Below, piece after piece: positions 49,934 to 61,353 of a stretch of 64,000 nucleotides of DNA. Both the position numbers and the translations under genes were made by a program. Source of the stretch: Mycogone perniciosa (lineage: Eukaryota > Ascomycota > Sordariomycetes > Hypocreales > Hypocreaceae); contig JAOALB010000116.1 of assembly GCA_025331125.1 (NCBI GenBank), positions 1 through 64,000 on the forward strand, given 5' to 3'. Each line of letters begins with the position of its first letter. Position 1 is the stretch's first letter. The notes below the pieces were generated by a model. It saw only the letters and a list, made by a program, of their open reading frames with translations. It did no database searches and was not told the DNA's origin.

Positions 49934-50753
49934 TCACTCCCTCCGGAAGCAAAGCGTGCTGATCGTCTGCCCCTTGGCCCCCCCAAACGTAAACGTCGGA
50001 TACTCAACCCGACCCACGACTTTCAGCTCCTGGCCTTCGAACCACGCCTGCAACTCCGCCTCGGTCCAGTTACAGCTCGTTACCAGGAAGATGCCGCCCT
50101 GCGGACGCAGCAGATGCAGCATGCGCTCGCGGTAGGCTTCGCACAGACGCCGGCCACGCGGGTCCGTTGCGTCGCTGAGGCTTATGGCGTCGAACGTGCC
50201 CTTGTCGAGGATGACGTCGAATAGGCCGTGGGAGGTGGGTGCGTCGGCGCCGACGAGCGGGCCGTGGATGAGATCCCATTCTTGGAATTGTATTGTTGCT
50301 GTTTCGTCTGCGCAGGAGCGCGAGGAGGAGATTTGGCGGGCGAGGGCGATGCTTTGCGCGCTGTAGTCGACGCCTAGCATTCTGGCCTCCCAGCCGTCGT
50401 CGCGCAGGGCGAAGAGGAGGGAGCCGTTGCCGCAGCCTAGGTCGAGGAATGAGGTGGCGCTTCTTGAGAGGGGGGAGGGGAGGGTGGTGTCGTCGTGGCC
50501 GTCGTCAGCGAGGCTGGCGAGGAATTCGAGGGTGCGGGATTCGGCATCGGAGTCGTCGAACCAGCAGGTTCCTATGTCGGAGGGATCGGCAGTGTTGTTG
50601 GAGAGTTCGGTGGTGTAGAGGTTATCCCAGCTGAAGGGCATTTAGCATGCGTTTTCTGAGGAACCGGGGATATTGGAGAGATGTTGTTTAGGGGACGTAC
50701 TATTCTTTTGTTCCGAGCTCAGAGGGCTCGAGATGTGCTGGCTGAGAAGACAT
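49934..50753 (-). CDS. EFM4: EFM4/METTL10-like lysine methyltransferase
   Basis: The family methylates a lysine of translation elongation factor eEF1A. Two exons, 50753-50701 and 50630-49934, give 249 residues. The start was chosen in exon 1 (MSSQPAHLEPSELGTKEY), which joins across the 70-base intron to WDNLYTTELSNN, reproducing the family's LGTKEYWDxxY motif; the ATG at 50641 would miss it. SAM-binding motif I is FLDLGCGNGSLLFAL, followed by GVDYS and the family-typical DVILDKGTFDAISL. It ends just after TISTLCFRRE. Assignment to EFM4 rests on these motifs. Confidence 0.9.
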
Positions 50754-51360
50754 TGTAATTGTATGCTTTGTAGGCTGAAAGATGTGATATTCTTGCTGTT
50801 GTGATGCAAACAAGTGCTTTGTATTGTTGATTTGATATCTACGAAGTACACTGGTGGCATATCAGATCGTCAATGGAGGGGCAACATGATTCTGCACATT
50901 GATGGCCATAAATAGCAGGCGGTGAAGTCTCATAGAGGGGCAGACAGACATGGGAATGATAAGATCGATTTTGATACAAAAGATCCGAGATACTACTATC
51001 GGTAAAAAAAGCATCATCACTTCACACCATGTTTCATCAAGCTTCGTTTAAGCCCGGGTAGTATTGGCAATAATACACGTGAAAAGACTCATCTATTGAA
51101 GCCCTCTCCCACAGCCAATGTGAAAAAAAAGGGAATTAATCAAACGCCTCCCATGCATAACCAGCATTTCCGCGCCCAAGAGCGACCAGTTTCATCGGTC
51201 CGATAATACCGTCTTCCATTGCAAGACAAGACATCATTTCCCATCAACACCATGCTTGAATAGCCAAGCAAGCAACATAATTTAGTGAAGTAGTAACAAC
51301 GGCAGTAGTAGTGGCCTTCTTTCTCTAATAATTTGTTTTTTCTTCCTTCTTTTGCGGCGC
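50754..51360. other. Intergenic region, EFM4-like promoter and eIF6 3' flank
   Basis: There is no gene. The variant motif TACGAAGTA is at 50840. Otherwise nothing recognisable. Confidence 0.4.
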
Positions 51361-52340
51361 TTAGTAGAAACTCTCCACCATGGTATCCTTCATTGTGGTG
51401 TTGATGTTGCTGGGGCCTTGGCCCTCGCCTAGTCTGAAGACGCTCTCGATGACGCTGAGCTCGGTGGCGGTGGTGTCGAGACCGGTGACGGCCATCCAGT
51501 CGTTGACGACCATGCCGGCGCCGACGACGTTGCTTCCGCGGTTTACACTGCCGGCAACGAGGGGCACCTGCAGCAGACTTGACAGCTCGTCCTGGTCCTG
51601 GATGCTGGTCTTGGGATGGACAAGGCCGCCCTGGTTGGACAAGCTCATGTAGCTGCCTACCAGGACGTTATCGGCAATGGTCTGACGGAACACCTCGACG
51701 CCGAGGACATCTGCGATGATCTCCTCGGTCTCGCGCTCCAGATCGGGGTGCACAAGGGCGATGTGGTCGTTTGTAGCAATGACGTTGCCCAGGGCGGAGA
51801 GGCGCTCCTCGATGCGCTGGATGCGGACGGAGTCGGGGAGGGAATTGCGCAGGTGCTGCAGTTCTTGGTCTGACGTAGTGGTGGGAACCAGGAGACCCTT
51901 GCGGTTGCCAGCAGTGAGACGGCCGATGATGCGAGTGCCCGCGATGGTTGTTCGGACAATGGGGATCACATCTTGGAGTTCTGCCTCGAAGACACTGGAG
52001 AGGGAGCGTGTGAGACTTGAGCTGGATAACGGCAGAAGCGGTTCAGTATTAGCTGTCGACTGACCTGTAAAAGTTCTCGCTGCCACCGAGAGCCACCAGG
52101 GCATATGAATTCGTAAGTGTCGCAAAGACACCGACCCTTTAGAAAAAGTCAGTCATTGAAGCGACGCAACGCAAAGCGGGGGCGGGGTTCCAAGAAAATG
52201 AAGCTGTGCTGTTCTTCATCGCCAACCATATCCGACAAGAGCGAAAGGGAAAAAAGGACCAGCCCAAGAAATGAGAGGGAGAGAGGGAGAGAGAGAGAGA
52301 CATACTCATTCGAGTTTTCGAATTGCGCTCTCACAGCCAT
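51361..52340 (-). CDS. TIF6: Eukaryotic translation initiation factor 6
   Basis: Anti-association factor needed for 60S subunit biogenesis and export. Three exons: 52340-52306, 52136-52065, 51994-51361; 246 residues, the family length. It begins MAVRAQFENSNEVGVFATLT and contains TNSYALVALGGSENFYSVFE, GNRKGLLVPTTTSDQELQHL and VGSYMSLSNQGGLVHPKTS, all typical of the five-fold pseudosymmetric fold. The first intron (169 bases) has a CT-rich repeat right after its donor. Identification is firm. Confidence 0.97.
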
Positions 52341-53156
52341 AATGTCAAAATTAGTTGATGCTTTCTAGAGAATCGATTCTTCTTTTGGTGGAAAAGTGGG
52401 AGGAGAAGGAGGATGAAGAAGAAGAAAAGCCGAGTGAAGAAAAACGAAAGCTTTAGCTGCTGTGCTGTGCTGTGCTGCTGATGCGAAATGCTAATGAAAT
52501 GCTCAACCAGCGATTATTGCCCCGCGAAGTTTTTTCTGTCGAGTCGTCCAGGCGGGTTTATCAGCGCTTTTATGGCGTATCTTAGGGACAGCGTCTCTGC
52601 TTAGGCGGGGCGGGCCTCTCTGGAATTCAAGTCCACAGGGCGGAGTAGCACAGTCATAGCTGTCACAAGTACCTTTGCGCTAACTTTTGATGCGCAGGTA
52701 CAAATCCAAGGTGTGACTCAACGCATCCCCTCCCTGCATGTGACTCCTATTGGCTCACTTCAAGGCTGAAAAGGGACTCTTGCAAGGCTGATTATCGATC
52801 GACTCACTATGAGTTGCAAGGAATTAGTCACATATGCACATCTAAACCGGTAATTGACTTTTCTTTTCGGACCTTTCTTGGCGGTAGTAATAGGGGAACT
52901 ACTCTATCACATCACATCATATATCACACATTCTCCTATTCAGACTGTAGGAGAATGAAATGCCTTGCAGTGTGTACCAAATAGCTATGCGTCCGTCCAT
53001 CTAATCTCCCCAAAACGGCCCTCTACCAACTATGTAGCTCGTCTCAAAACCTCATCAATCAAACCCACCATCCAAATATCATGGCCCGCAAGAACAATCC
53101 AACCAAACACTATGAAATCCCTTATGCGTCAATTTTCATAACTTCATCAAGCACCC
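52341..53156. other. Intergenic region upstream of eIF6
   Basis: It holds the eIF6 promoter, a purine-rich stretch at about 52390-52450, and the 3' flank of the Gln-rich protein gene. No gene or repeat is supported. Confidence 0.45.
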
Positions 53157-56068
53157 TCATAGCGTCCAGACCGGCGCCTTCATCAACACCTGCCGCCCTC
53201 TCACTTCCACCACCACAAATCCTGCAAACCGTACCCTGCTGACATCCTTAGGGAAACCTAAAAGACGGATTGAGTTAGATGACATCTGCTTCGCTTCTCT
53301 CACGACCATGAACATACCAAGTTTGCTTGCTTCTCCCCGACTGCCGTTCTTGTCCTTGTCACCCTTGTCCTCTGCCTCTGCCTCGTCGGATTTCCCATCG
53401 AGCGCAGGCAAACCGGCCTTCTCAAGCTCCATCAGATCCAGCTGCAGGATGTCTCCCGGCAAGGGGTACATGATCGACACGTCCCGGCTTTCCAGGGGCA
53501 AGTTCGCTGCAATGCCAACTGCCAGCTCCACAATCATCGATGTGCTCCCCTCAACTCCAGGCGGCGGCGGAGTGCTGAGGTACTGGTAGAGGCACGCCGT
53601 CAAGTTCGTCGTCGCCTTGCTTATCAGTGACGCCCGGTTATCTCCCATCGCCGACGAATTCAGCTTTTGCTGGAGCCCGTCCAGCGTCGCCATCCTCCAA
53701 TTGACCACTTTAGTCGTTAGGGCATCAAACTCTTCCTGGCTGTGTATCGTGTATGCGCCGCCGCGTATGCTCATCTCAATCTCCTTGAGCTGCGCACTGA
53801 GCATCTGATCCAGACCAGGGTGGAAGCACTTGTTAAAGATCTCTTCTACAATCCATCTTGAGATGATAGCCCGTCCGACCGCCGTCATCTCCTGCCTTCC
53901 CGTCTCAACTGCATCTGGACTGACAAAGCTCTCAAGCCACTGGGGTAAGCAGCGCCAGTCTTTGCGGATGTTGAATGCTAGGTTGATGATGGCGCCGTTC
54001 AGACGATTGAACCGGTTCACATACTCGTTGTCGTCTAGCGCTGTCCGCGACTGTGACATGCGCTGGTTGGCAACAGCGTTCTGAAGGTGCTCGACCTGGC
54101 CAGTGAGCTGATCAATCTGTGCCCTTCCATCAAAGTAGAGTCGCTTCACATTCTTATACTTGGTCACTATCTCACATCAGTAAGTAAGGATGCCCGACAT
54201 GGGATGTAGAAGAGAGACAAACGCAGCTCCTTGAATGCCTTGTCCGACTCGGCATTGTCGCGCTCCTGGGTTGAAGGCTGAGGACTATTCCGGCTTTGTT
54301 CACCTGTCGCTGCGTCATACTGTGGCGGCCGTTCACTTCGAGAACCAGGGTTTTGCGCGCCGGCCTGTGCAGGTTGAACAGATTGAACGGGTTGGGCTGG
54401 TTGACTAGGTGCGCCGGGAAGAGGGCTTGGGGGTATCATGCCGGAGTTGCTCTGGCGGTATCCGGGGGGTGCGCCGGGTAGCGCCTTGTCAGCGTCTGGA
54501 TTTCGACGGCTCGTGGGTGCGCCTCCTCCGGGCGGCGCCATCGCAGACTGTTGGTGCTGTTGGCCCGTTAGCTGAACCAGTGGTGAAACAGCGGCCGACG
54601 CCAGGTCTTGGTTCTGAGCGACAGCGTAGTGAACCGCCGGTGATGACTGCTCGAGCTGCTGGTTCAACGATCGCTGGTCTGCGTCAGGAAGCGGCGACTC
54701 ATGCGACAGCTGGGATACAGTCTCAGGGTTCTGCTGCTGATGCGGCGGTTGTTGGCCTGGCCCGAGGTGAGTAGTCACAATGCGCGGGTCCGCTGCCTGT
54801 TGGTACGGATCCGGGTTGGCGGTGTAATATTGCTGAGGAGGAAGAGGCTGCTGGAGCGGGTGACTTTGGTCGTAGGCTATCTGCTGAGTATCGAAATGGA
54901 GCTGCTGCTGCTGCGGGTCGTGAGATGCAAACACCTGTACGTGAGCGGGTAGCTGCTGTAGGGTCGCAGGAGGAGGGTGGGGAGGTGGAGGATAGAGCTC
55001 TTCGTAAGGTGATGATGCTTCGATTTCGGGGGGAGGCACCTCGCGGATCGTGTTGATGGGGGGGATGACTCGAGAGTCCTGCGGCGGGAGACGTCTGTTA
55101 ACTGGGTGCTCTGAATAGTGACTGTACTCCTCGGCCTCGCCCACGCTCTGCAAAGGGGATGGCTGCTGGACAGCGGAGTTTGGCGCCTGCCAGTCGCGGT
55201 CCACTGAGAGCTGGGACGAGGGAGACACGCTCGTCTTGAGACTGGGTGGTTTGCTCACCCTCTTGGACGGTCTGCGAGCAAGTCCGATGGTGTTGTCGTA
55301 GCCTGTGCTGCTCTGGCTCTGGCTGCTGCTGTGGCCGTGATGATGGTCGCGGCCGCTGTCGTGATTGCTTCGTCCCGAGAAGATGCCCTTGATTAATTTA
55401 CGAGTCGATCGCTTCTCGGGGACAGCAGGCGGTTGGGGTGGAGGAGCAGCAGCAGCAACCTGATAGCTGGTGGTGCTGGAGAGGTCGTCAAGAGAGGTCG
55501 TGGAGATGCTGCCGTAGAGCTGCTGCTGGAGGAGATGCTGCGGCTGCTGTTGATGAGTGCTGTATCTCTGACTCGGGGGGCGGTTCACTGCAGCGGCATC
55601 GGCAAAATCTCCGGGCGGCGGTTGTTGTAGTTGCTGTTGCTGCTGCTGTTGAAGCTGACGGCCATCAAAGATCGCCTGGGAGGCGCCAATGCCAGCGGCA
55701 GCGGGGTTCTGCAGGGATGGGGGGTTGGCGCCTGTGGATGACGACGAGTGATACAGGTGAGCTGGCGGCTGCTGCTGTGATTGTTGTGTTTGCTGTTGCT
55801 GCTGCTGCTGCTGCTGCTGTCGAGCGTCAACAAACGACTCGTTGGAACTGCTGATGGCAGACGTTGACAGGGCTGATTGAGGGGTTGTGTCTGCGGGCGA
55901 CGAGTCGGCCTTAGCAGTAGCAACAGCACTATTACCACCACCTGGTCCGGGTCCCGGTCCGCTGGCAGCTGCTGTGGCCGCAGAGATTCCTGATGGCAGT
56001 GGTGGCGGTTCGGCAACGGCGTGCTGTGAACGGTTGCTGTGCTTACCCAAGCGACTGAACGGGGGCAT
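53157..56068 (-). CDS. Gln/Pro-rich fungal protein of unknown function
   Basis: Three exons: 56068-54223, 54166-53318, 53257-53157; 931 residues. The N-terminal ~600 residues are disordered with several poly-Gln runs, poly-Pro and a basic stretch KRSTRKLIKGIFSGRSNH around residue 215. The C-terminal ~300 residues look folded: KRLYFDGRAQIDQL (coiled-coil-like), then NLAFNIRKDWRCLPQWL and KVVNWRMATLDGLQ. The last intron is 60 bases, stop-free and in frame, with a CTAAC branch. I do not recognise the family. The layout (long disordered arm plus helical C-terminal domain) resembles a scaffold or adaptor, but no function is assigned. Confidence 0.88.
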
Positions 56069-57929
56069 TATTCCCAGCGTCCTGCGAGAGAGAGACAGAG
56101 ACAGAGTGAGAGTATCTGGCCGGCTAGAGGGGAGGGGCGAGGCGAGGCGAGGCGAGGGCGAAGGGGAGGGGGAGGGGCGCGAGACGACTGTCTGACCAGA
56201 CCAACAGAATGTTGCTATAATTATTTCTCGACGGTTGAGTGTGTCTTGTCTCCGGTAGCAGTAGTATGTTTTTTTGGGCTCCCCCCTATTGTTCGGTTGT
56301 TTCCCGCCTCACCAGGCTGAGCTGCAACAGGTCACCAGTCGTATCGTATTATTCCGTCCAGTCCTCTTCGTCTACCCCAGGAAAGACTTGGGGCAGTGCT
56401 GCTGCGCGCGCTGTGCTGTTGCATACAATACTACTACGAGCACTGCAGTTGTATGTATGATGTGTACTCCGTACGTATGTATATGTGCGTGTGCGTGCGC
56501 GCGCGCAACGGACCTGCACTGCGCTGTTTATAGTCCAAGCTGCAGTCTGTGCTTGGAGTACTCCGTACCTCCGTGGCGATGAAAATGCGAGCGAACCTGA
56601 GTGGTTAGCACGAGATAGCTGGACAGACGGAGGAGTGGGAACATGGAATGTCCTTACTCGTACGAACTACGACCTGCTAATTAACGTGTGGCGCGGCCTC
56701 TAGCTCCTTGGGAAGTGCAAGATCGGTTGAGAGCGAGAGGTTCAGCTGGAGATGGACTGGGACTGGACAAGCAAAGCTGAGAGAGTCATGGGGAATGCTG
56801 ACATGGCTGAGCTTGTTCTTGTCCTTGGCCTTTGCATGCTGCCAGAAGCCAGAACGAAACAAAGCGCTTGCCCAGGGTAGGCAAAGCTCCTTGGGTGGAC
56901 AAGGGCTAAGGGCATGGACATGGATACGTCTATTCTTAGACATTACGGAGTAAGAGCTCAGCTATTATCGACATGGTTTGATTTGAATGGGCGGATCTGC
57001 CGGAGGCTCATCCATCATGCCTGGAAGATGCCGCTACGGATGGATCGAACAAAAGCGATGGATGGTCGTCTACTCGCATGATTGGGATGAAAAGAAAATT
57101 CACACGTCACCCAGCCTTGCCACTCCCACACGAAGGACAAGGCTGGATGGATGTTGATATCGACAAACCCCAGTGTGCGCTGGTCAAATCGCAAACAACG
57201 ACCAACCAACCAACCATGCTGCAGATTCGATTGGGGGGAGGGGAGGGGGATCATTCATGATTCCAGTCAATGCATGTCTAAATCCCAGCAGGGACGGAAA
57301 TAGCGCTTTTCTTTTGATATAAAAAGCATGATTGTATTCGAAAAACCAACGTGAATGAATCCAGTGGTATGTACGGAGTACACACCATAACTCTTCAAGA
57401 CGACCAGTTGGATTTATACATAATACGGAGTACTTCGGCAACTTGTTGCCCTGCAAATCTGGACAGTATCAATAGTGTCTGGGGATGCTGCATCGAGTTT
57501 CAAGTCATACCTCAAAGTCGGAATTCCAAACTTTTGTGCTCAGATCTCTGTCCTATTAAAGTCAATTTTTAATAACCCTATTTTCCACCCAATAGTCTCG
57601 TGGCGATACCGGACGTTTTTTTTCTGCCAAAGTCGACTGCCAAGACGCAATGACATACATCGTATCTACGAGTAGTAATTTTGGTTTGACAATCGGTCAC
57701 ATTTTGCGGGGGTTCCGTGGGGATTGACGGACCGGGGCGATCCTCGGCGTTCCTTTGATAAGGACTTCCCAAAAGAGGACTGATCCATGAGCGCTTCACT
57801 TTCTCCTCCGATTCTTCCCCTCAAGAGGAGTCATCATTTTTTAATACTGTTTAATAAAGGCCGTATCTATTGGGTACTCCTTTTTCCTCCCCGTGATAGC
57901 TCTTAATATGTAACATCATCATCACGGCC
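56069..57929. promoter_or_regulatory. Divergent intergenic region, Gln-rich protein / P450
   Basis: This is 1.9 kb without a supported gene. It has a G-rich tract (56131-56180), a GC/GT alternating run near 56483-56507, and five motif copies: TACTCCGTA at 56465 and 56559, TACGGAGTA at 56944, 57372 and 57424. This is the densest cluster of the motif in the window. Confidence 0.5.
56131..56180 (+). repeat. GGCGA repeat and G-run tract in the 5' flank of the Gln-rich gene
   Basis: Four GGCGA units are followed by runs of four, five and four G separated by A (GGGGAGGGGGAGGGG at 56163-56177). It lies 60-110 bases upstream of the minus-strand start at 56068. It could form a G-quadruplex on the template strand. 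Confidence 0.7.
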
Positions 57930-59755
57930 ATGCTTCTGTTCTCTCCAATCGCTATAACGGCGGCGGCCGTGTTGCTGCTCGTCATCCACCTGATTCGGGC
58001 CGTCAGATCGCCCCTCAGGAAGATCCCAGGCCCAGCTATATCCAGCTTTACATCTCTCGTGCTCAAATGGAAGGAAATCAAGGCTGTCAGAACCACTTAT
58101 ATCCACCAACTTCACCAGCAGTACGGGCCTGTTGTCCGCATTGCTCCCAATGAGGTATCGTTTACGTCGTGGGCAGCCTTGAAGGAGATATACTGCTCCG
58201 GAGGGAGTGGATATGACAAGAATGAGTTTTATGATTTGTTCAAGATCTATGGAAGAAGGCGAGTTCTCCCCCGTTACCTGTTGTTGCAACCGGTGTCTAA
58301 CTCCCGTGTAGAACCATGTTTACAACGCTAAACAAGGCGGATGTATGTTTCCAACGATGTAAATGGCGTTGTCTTATCTGTTCCCTAACGAAATGTAGCA
58401 TGCCAAACGAAAGAGAATCCTCGCTGATCGCTACGCCAACACCAACATCATGAAGAGCGCCTCCGTCGAGGGAATACGGGAGCGCTCTGCCAAGTTTGTC
58501 CAGCGCTGCGTCGCTTCTCCGGGAAACGTGGCGGATGTGTTTGTAGGTTCAATTTCACCAAAATGCACCAGTGACAAGTTAAGCTGACGTTTATATCCTT
58601 CGTAGATGGGTTTGTCTTGACCAGACTGTGAGAATTTGGATATCTTGACTGACCAGTCCAGCTCTACACGCCTACGCCTGCGATTGCATCACACACCATC
58701 TATTTCATCCATTTGGCACAGATTGCATCGGGAAGAAGGAAGATGAAGAGATGATGCATCAAGTAGCAGCAGATGACAGTCTGCAGAGTGAGCACCCCGC
58801 CCCCCCGAGGATCAAGCACGGGGACTTTGTATTGACAAAGAGTAGATCGCCTAATCTCTCACTACGTCCCAGCCTTGCATCGACTGTTTTCAAGAGTGTT
58901 GTACTTATTCGCAAAGCCACGGGAGACGCCGTTGGCGGACAACTATGTCCTCGAGACGAGCAAGCTGGGCGGCACGGCACAGTTCACCCTTATGAGCCGT
59001 CTAGACGAAAAGGCCGGCGAAGTCGATGCCATCGACAAGGCGGCAGAATGTCTCGACCATATGGCTGCAGGGATTGACACCACAGGCGATGGGCTGTGCT
59101 TTCTCATGTGGGAGCTCTCGCAGCCTCGCTCACTCCGTTTCCAGCGCAGACTCACCGAGGAACTGAAGCAGCATCCCGACACTCCGTTTGACCAACTACC
59201 GTTCTTGGATGCCGTGGTTTGTGAAGGCATGCGATGCTTCCCGCCGATTCCAATGTCTCTACCTCGCTATGTGCCCCAGGGTGGCCGCTCAATTGATGGG
59301 TTTTGGCTTCCTGAGAAGACTATTGTCAGCTGCCAGGCGTACTCAGTGCACCGCCTTAACAATGACGTTTTCCCGGATGCGGACTCGTTCAACCCGGATC
59401 GCTGGCTGGATGCCGATGGAGACGCAGATCGAAGGCGGCTGTTGTTTGCTTTCTCCAATGGAGGACGGGGCTGTGTTGGAAAGCAGTGAGTTTCTCTCCC
59501 TTTTTTTCAAATTTCTCCCTGAAACTGTTGGGCTAACACAAGGGCGCAATGCCGTTGCTTTTTCACAGTCTTGCTCTTGTGGAAATGAAGACGCTGCTAC
59601 GAGATGTTTATTCCAGATACAGCACGACGCCTGATAAGTCGATGAGCGCAGAGGCCATGGCCATGTCGGATCAGCTTATTTCAGCACGGCCGCTTGGTCA
59701 ACGATGCTTGCTTCAATTTCATGTATTGAATGATGATGTACTTCGTAGTTGGTAA
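57930..59755 (+). CDS. Cytochrome P450 monooxygenase
   Basis: Membrane-anchored haem oxygenase. Inferred exons: 57930-58258, 58312-58342, 58399-58542, 58606-58609, 58662-58787, 58873-59485, 59569-59755; 477 residues. It has an N-terminal hydrophobic anchor (AVLLLVIHLI), the hinge RKIPGP, I-helix AAGIDTTGDGL, ExxR as EGMR, FNPDRW, and the haem loop FSNGGRGCVG with the cysteine ligand intact. The first intron needs a GC donor, and a 4-base micro-exon is needed between 58543 and 58661 to keep frame; that part is uncertain. No neighbouring biosynthetic core enzyme is present, so the substrate is unknown. Confidence 0.88.
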
Positions 59756-61353
59756 ATGAATCCAGATACTTCATCTATGTAAGGAGTTGCCCCAATGGCC
59801 TAGACTACCCTACCCATCTACTTCGTATATACAGGAGGTGATGCAACAGACAACATTTTTCGTGCATTGAAAACAGATTCGGTTGATGGACAAATGACGT
59901 ACAACCGAAATCCTATAAGGAGGGCCTGTTGGGCATACGAAGCATGTACTTCATACTCGAAACTATGCATACCCAATGCTTGCCGATGTTGGGCATTCTA
60001 AAGTCATATACACATACTCCGTACTATATCACGAAGATCATTTCGACACGGAATTTGCGCAAAAGTGAAACGCAATCCACAAGCACGACAATACCCATGA
60101 TTCTACTCCGTACTCCGTAAAGCCCTTAAGCCCGAGACCCGAGCACATGCATGTCAGGCCGTGGCGTGACGTGTGCCAAAAGTTTGTCCCGTGTTCCACT
60201 TATCCCAAGGAGTCTTTGAAGGACAGCGTTCCCCACAAGGGTCTAGGGCACACACGAGCCGTACATATGAAGAAACCAACCAGCCAACTGGAAATCTGGA
60301 AATCCGGTAGAGTAGCAGTGCTACTGGCTGTATGTATGCATGATACAGCGTTGGCTTGCTTGCATGAAGAGCCGTGGACTAGGTAGGTGCCAACCGTGGC
60401 AAAACGTGGGGCTCTTACAGGGCATTTTCCAGCCTACGGATCGCCAATTGCGCATTTGCGCAGACGCTGCAGGGCGCCCAAGACGCCGTGCCGCCACTAA
60501 ACAGCCTCCTCAGAACCCAACTGTTTCAGTGGGCACTAGCCCCAAACTTTTTTTCTTTTGCCTCTCCTTCGCGCACCTCTGAATTTTTGCAATTTGCTGA
60601 CAACTGCCCCCACTTGCAATCCTCTGCCTGCTTGAAAACCCAGTCAGCCCCATTCAGCTTCTTGACTCCTTCACTCTCCTCTTCCCCCTCTCAACATCAA
60701 AACGCCCGTCTGCATCCCTTTCGTCAGAGATCGCTCGTCCAATCTCTCGGAAATCGAATCACCACGCAAACCACAAACGCCAGGCCTGCTGACTCTCTGT
60801 CGGTCGCAGCGCACCTCTTCCACCCTTTTTTGCACAGCGAACATCGCCCTCGATAAAGTCGCCTCTCCGCCGACTTCCCTCTCAGCGCACGCTTCCGTCT
60901 TCACTCGACGCTTGCCAGCAGAACCGTCCACTTAGCAATTGTCGCAGTGACATTGTTGTTTATGTATCAGCACGACTCCGCCACCGTGTCCACACACCTC
61001 TCCAAGTTGCAGTTATTTCGCATACCGCGGAAACCCAGCAGTCCCGACATCAGATCTGACGGTTGAGAATACCTCGAGTTCGCTTACTCCCGAGTTCATG
61101 CCTGTCCTACTGCAGTCACGATTTTGTCCAGTCTGCCCTATGTCCTGTAAAAACCTCTGTTGAGAGCTCTGATCCCCTTTGGTGCTCTACTCGCCCGTCC
61201 GCTCTTCCCGAGTCTCCTCTTCATGCCGAGATAATCGCCCTCGACGCTACCTTCTAAACGACAAGCCAAGTCAAGCAAAGCTTCTCCTCGCCTCGCCTTA
61301 CCTCGTTACTTTAACGCTTAACGCATATCCCGCCTTCTCCCAACACCGTCACA
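59756..61353. promoter_or_regulatory. P450 3' flank and eIF5 promoter/leader
   Basis: This is 1.6 kb without a gene. TACTCCGTA occurs at 60015, 60104 and 60111, and the variant TACTTCGTA at 59819. From about 60,600 the sequence is C/T-rich, typical of the promoter and leader of a highly expressed fungal gene, ending CCGTCACAATGG at the eIF5 start. Confidence 0.5.

Larger units (their letters stand above)
21187..60119. repeat. Dispersed 9-base motif TACGGAGTA / TACTCCGTA, 18 copies
   Basis: Copies start at 21187, 26357, 26441, 33573, 38589, 38626, 39232, 39239, 46211, 46553, 56465, 56559, 56944, 57372, 57424, 60015, 60104 and 60111. All lie outside the supported coding regions and none lies in the RIP block. 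Many sit in a longer near-palindrome AGTACTCCGTA. About 0.3 copies would be expected by chance in 43 kb on both strands with equal base frequencies. Function unknown. Confidence 0.85.

Noticed and set aside
49934..50641. Methyltransferase starting at the in-frame ATG 50641
   Set aside because: That ATG lies inside the intron. Using exon 1 (50753-50701) restores the conserved LGTKEYWDNLY motif.
57930..59755. Secondary-metabolite cluster around the P450
   Set aside because: Neighbours are a Gln-rich unknown protein and eIF5; no synthase, transporter or regulator typical of a cluster is present.
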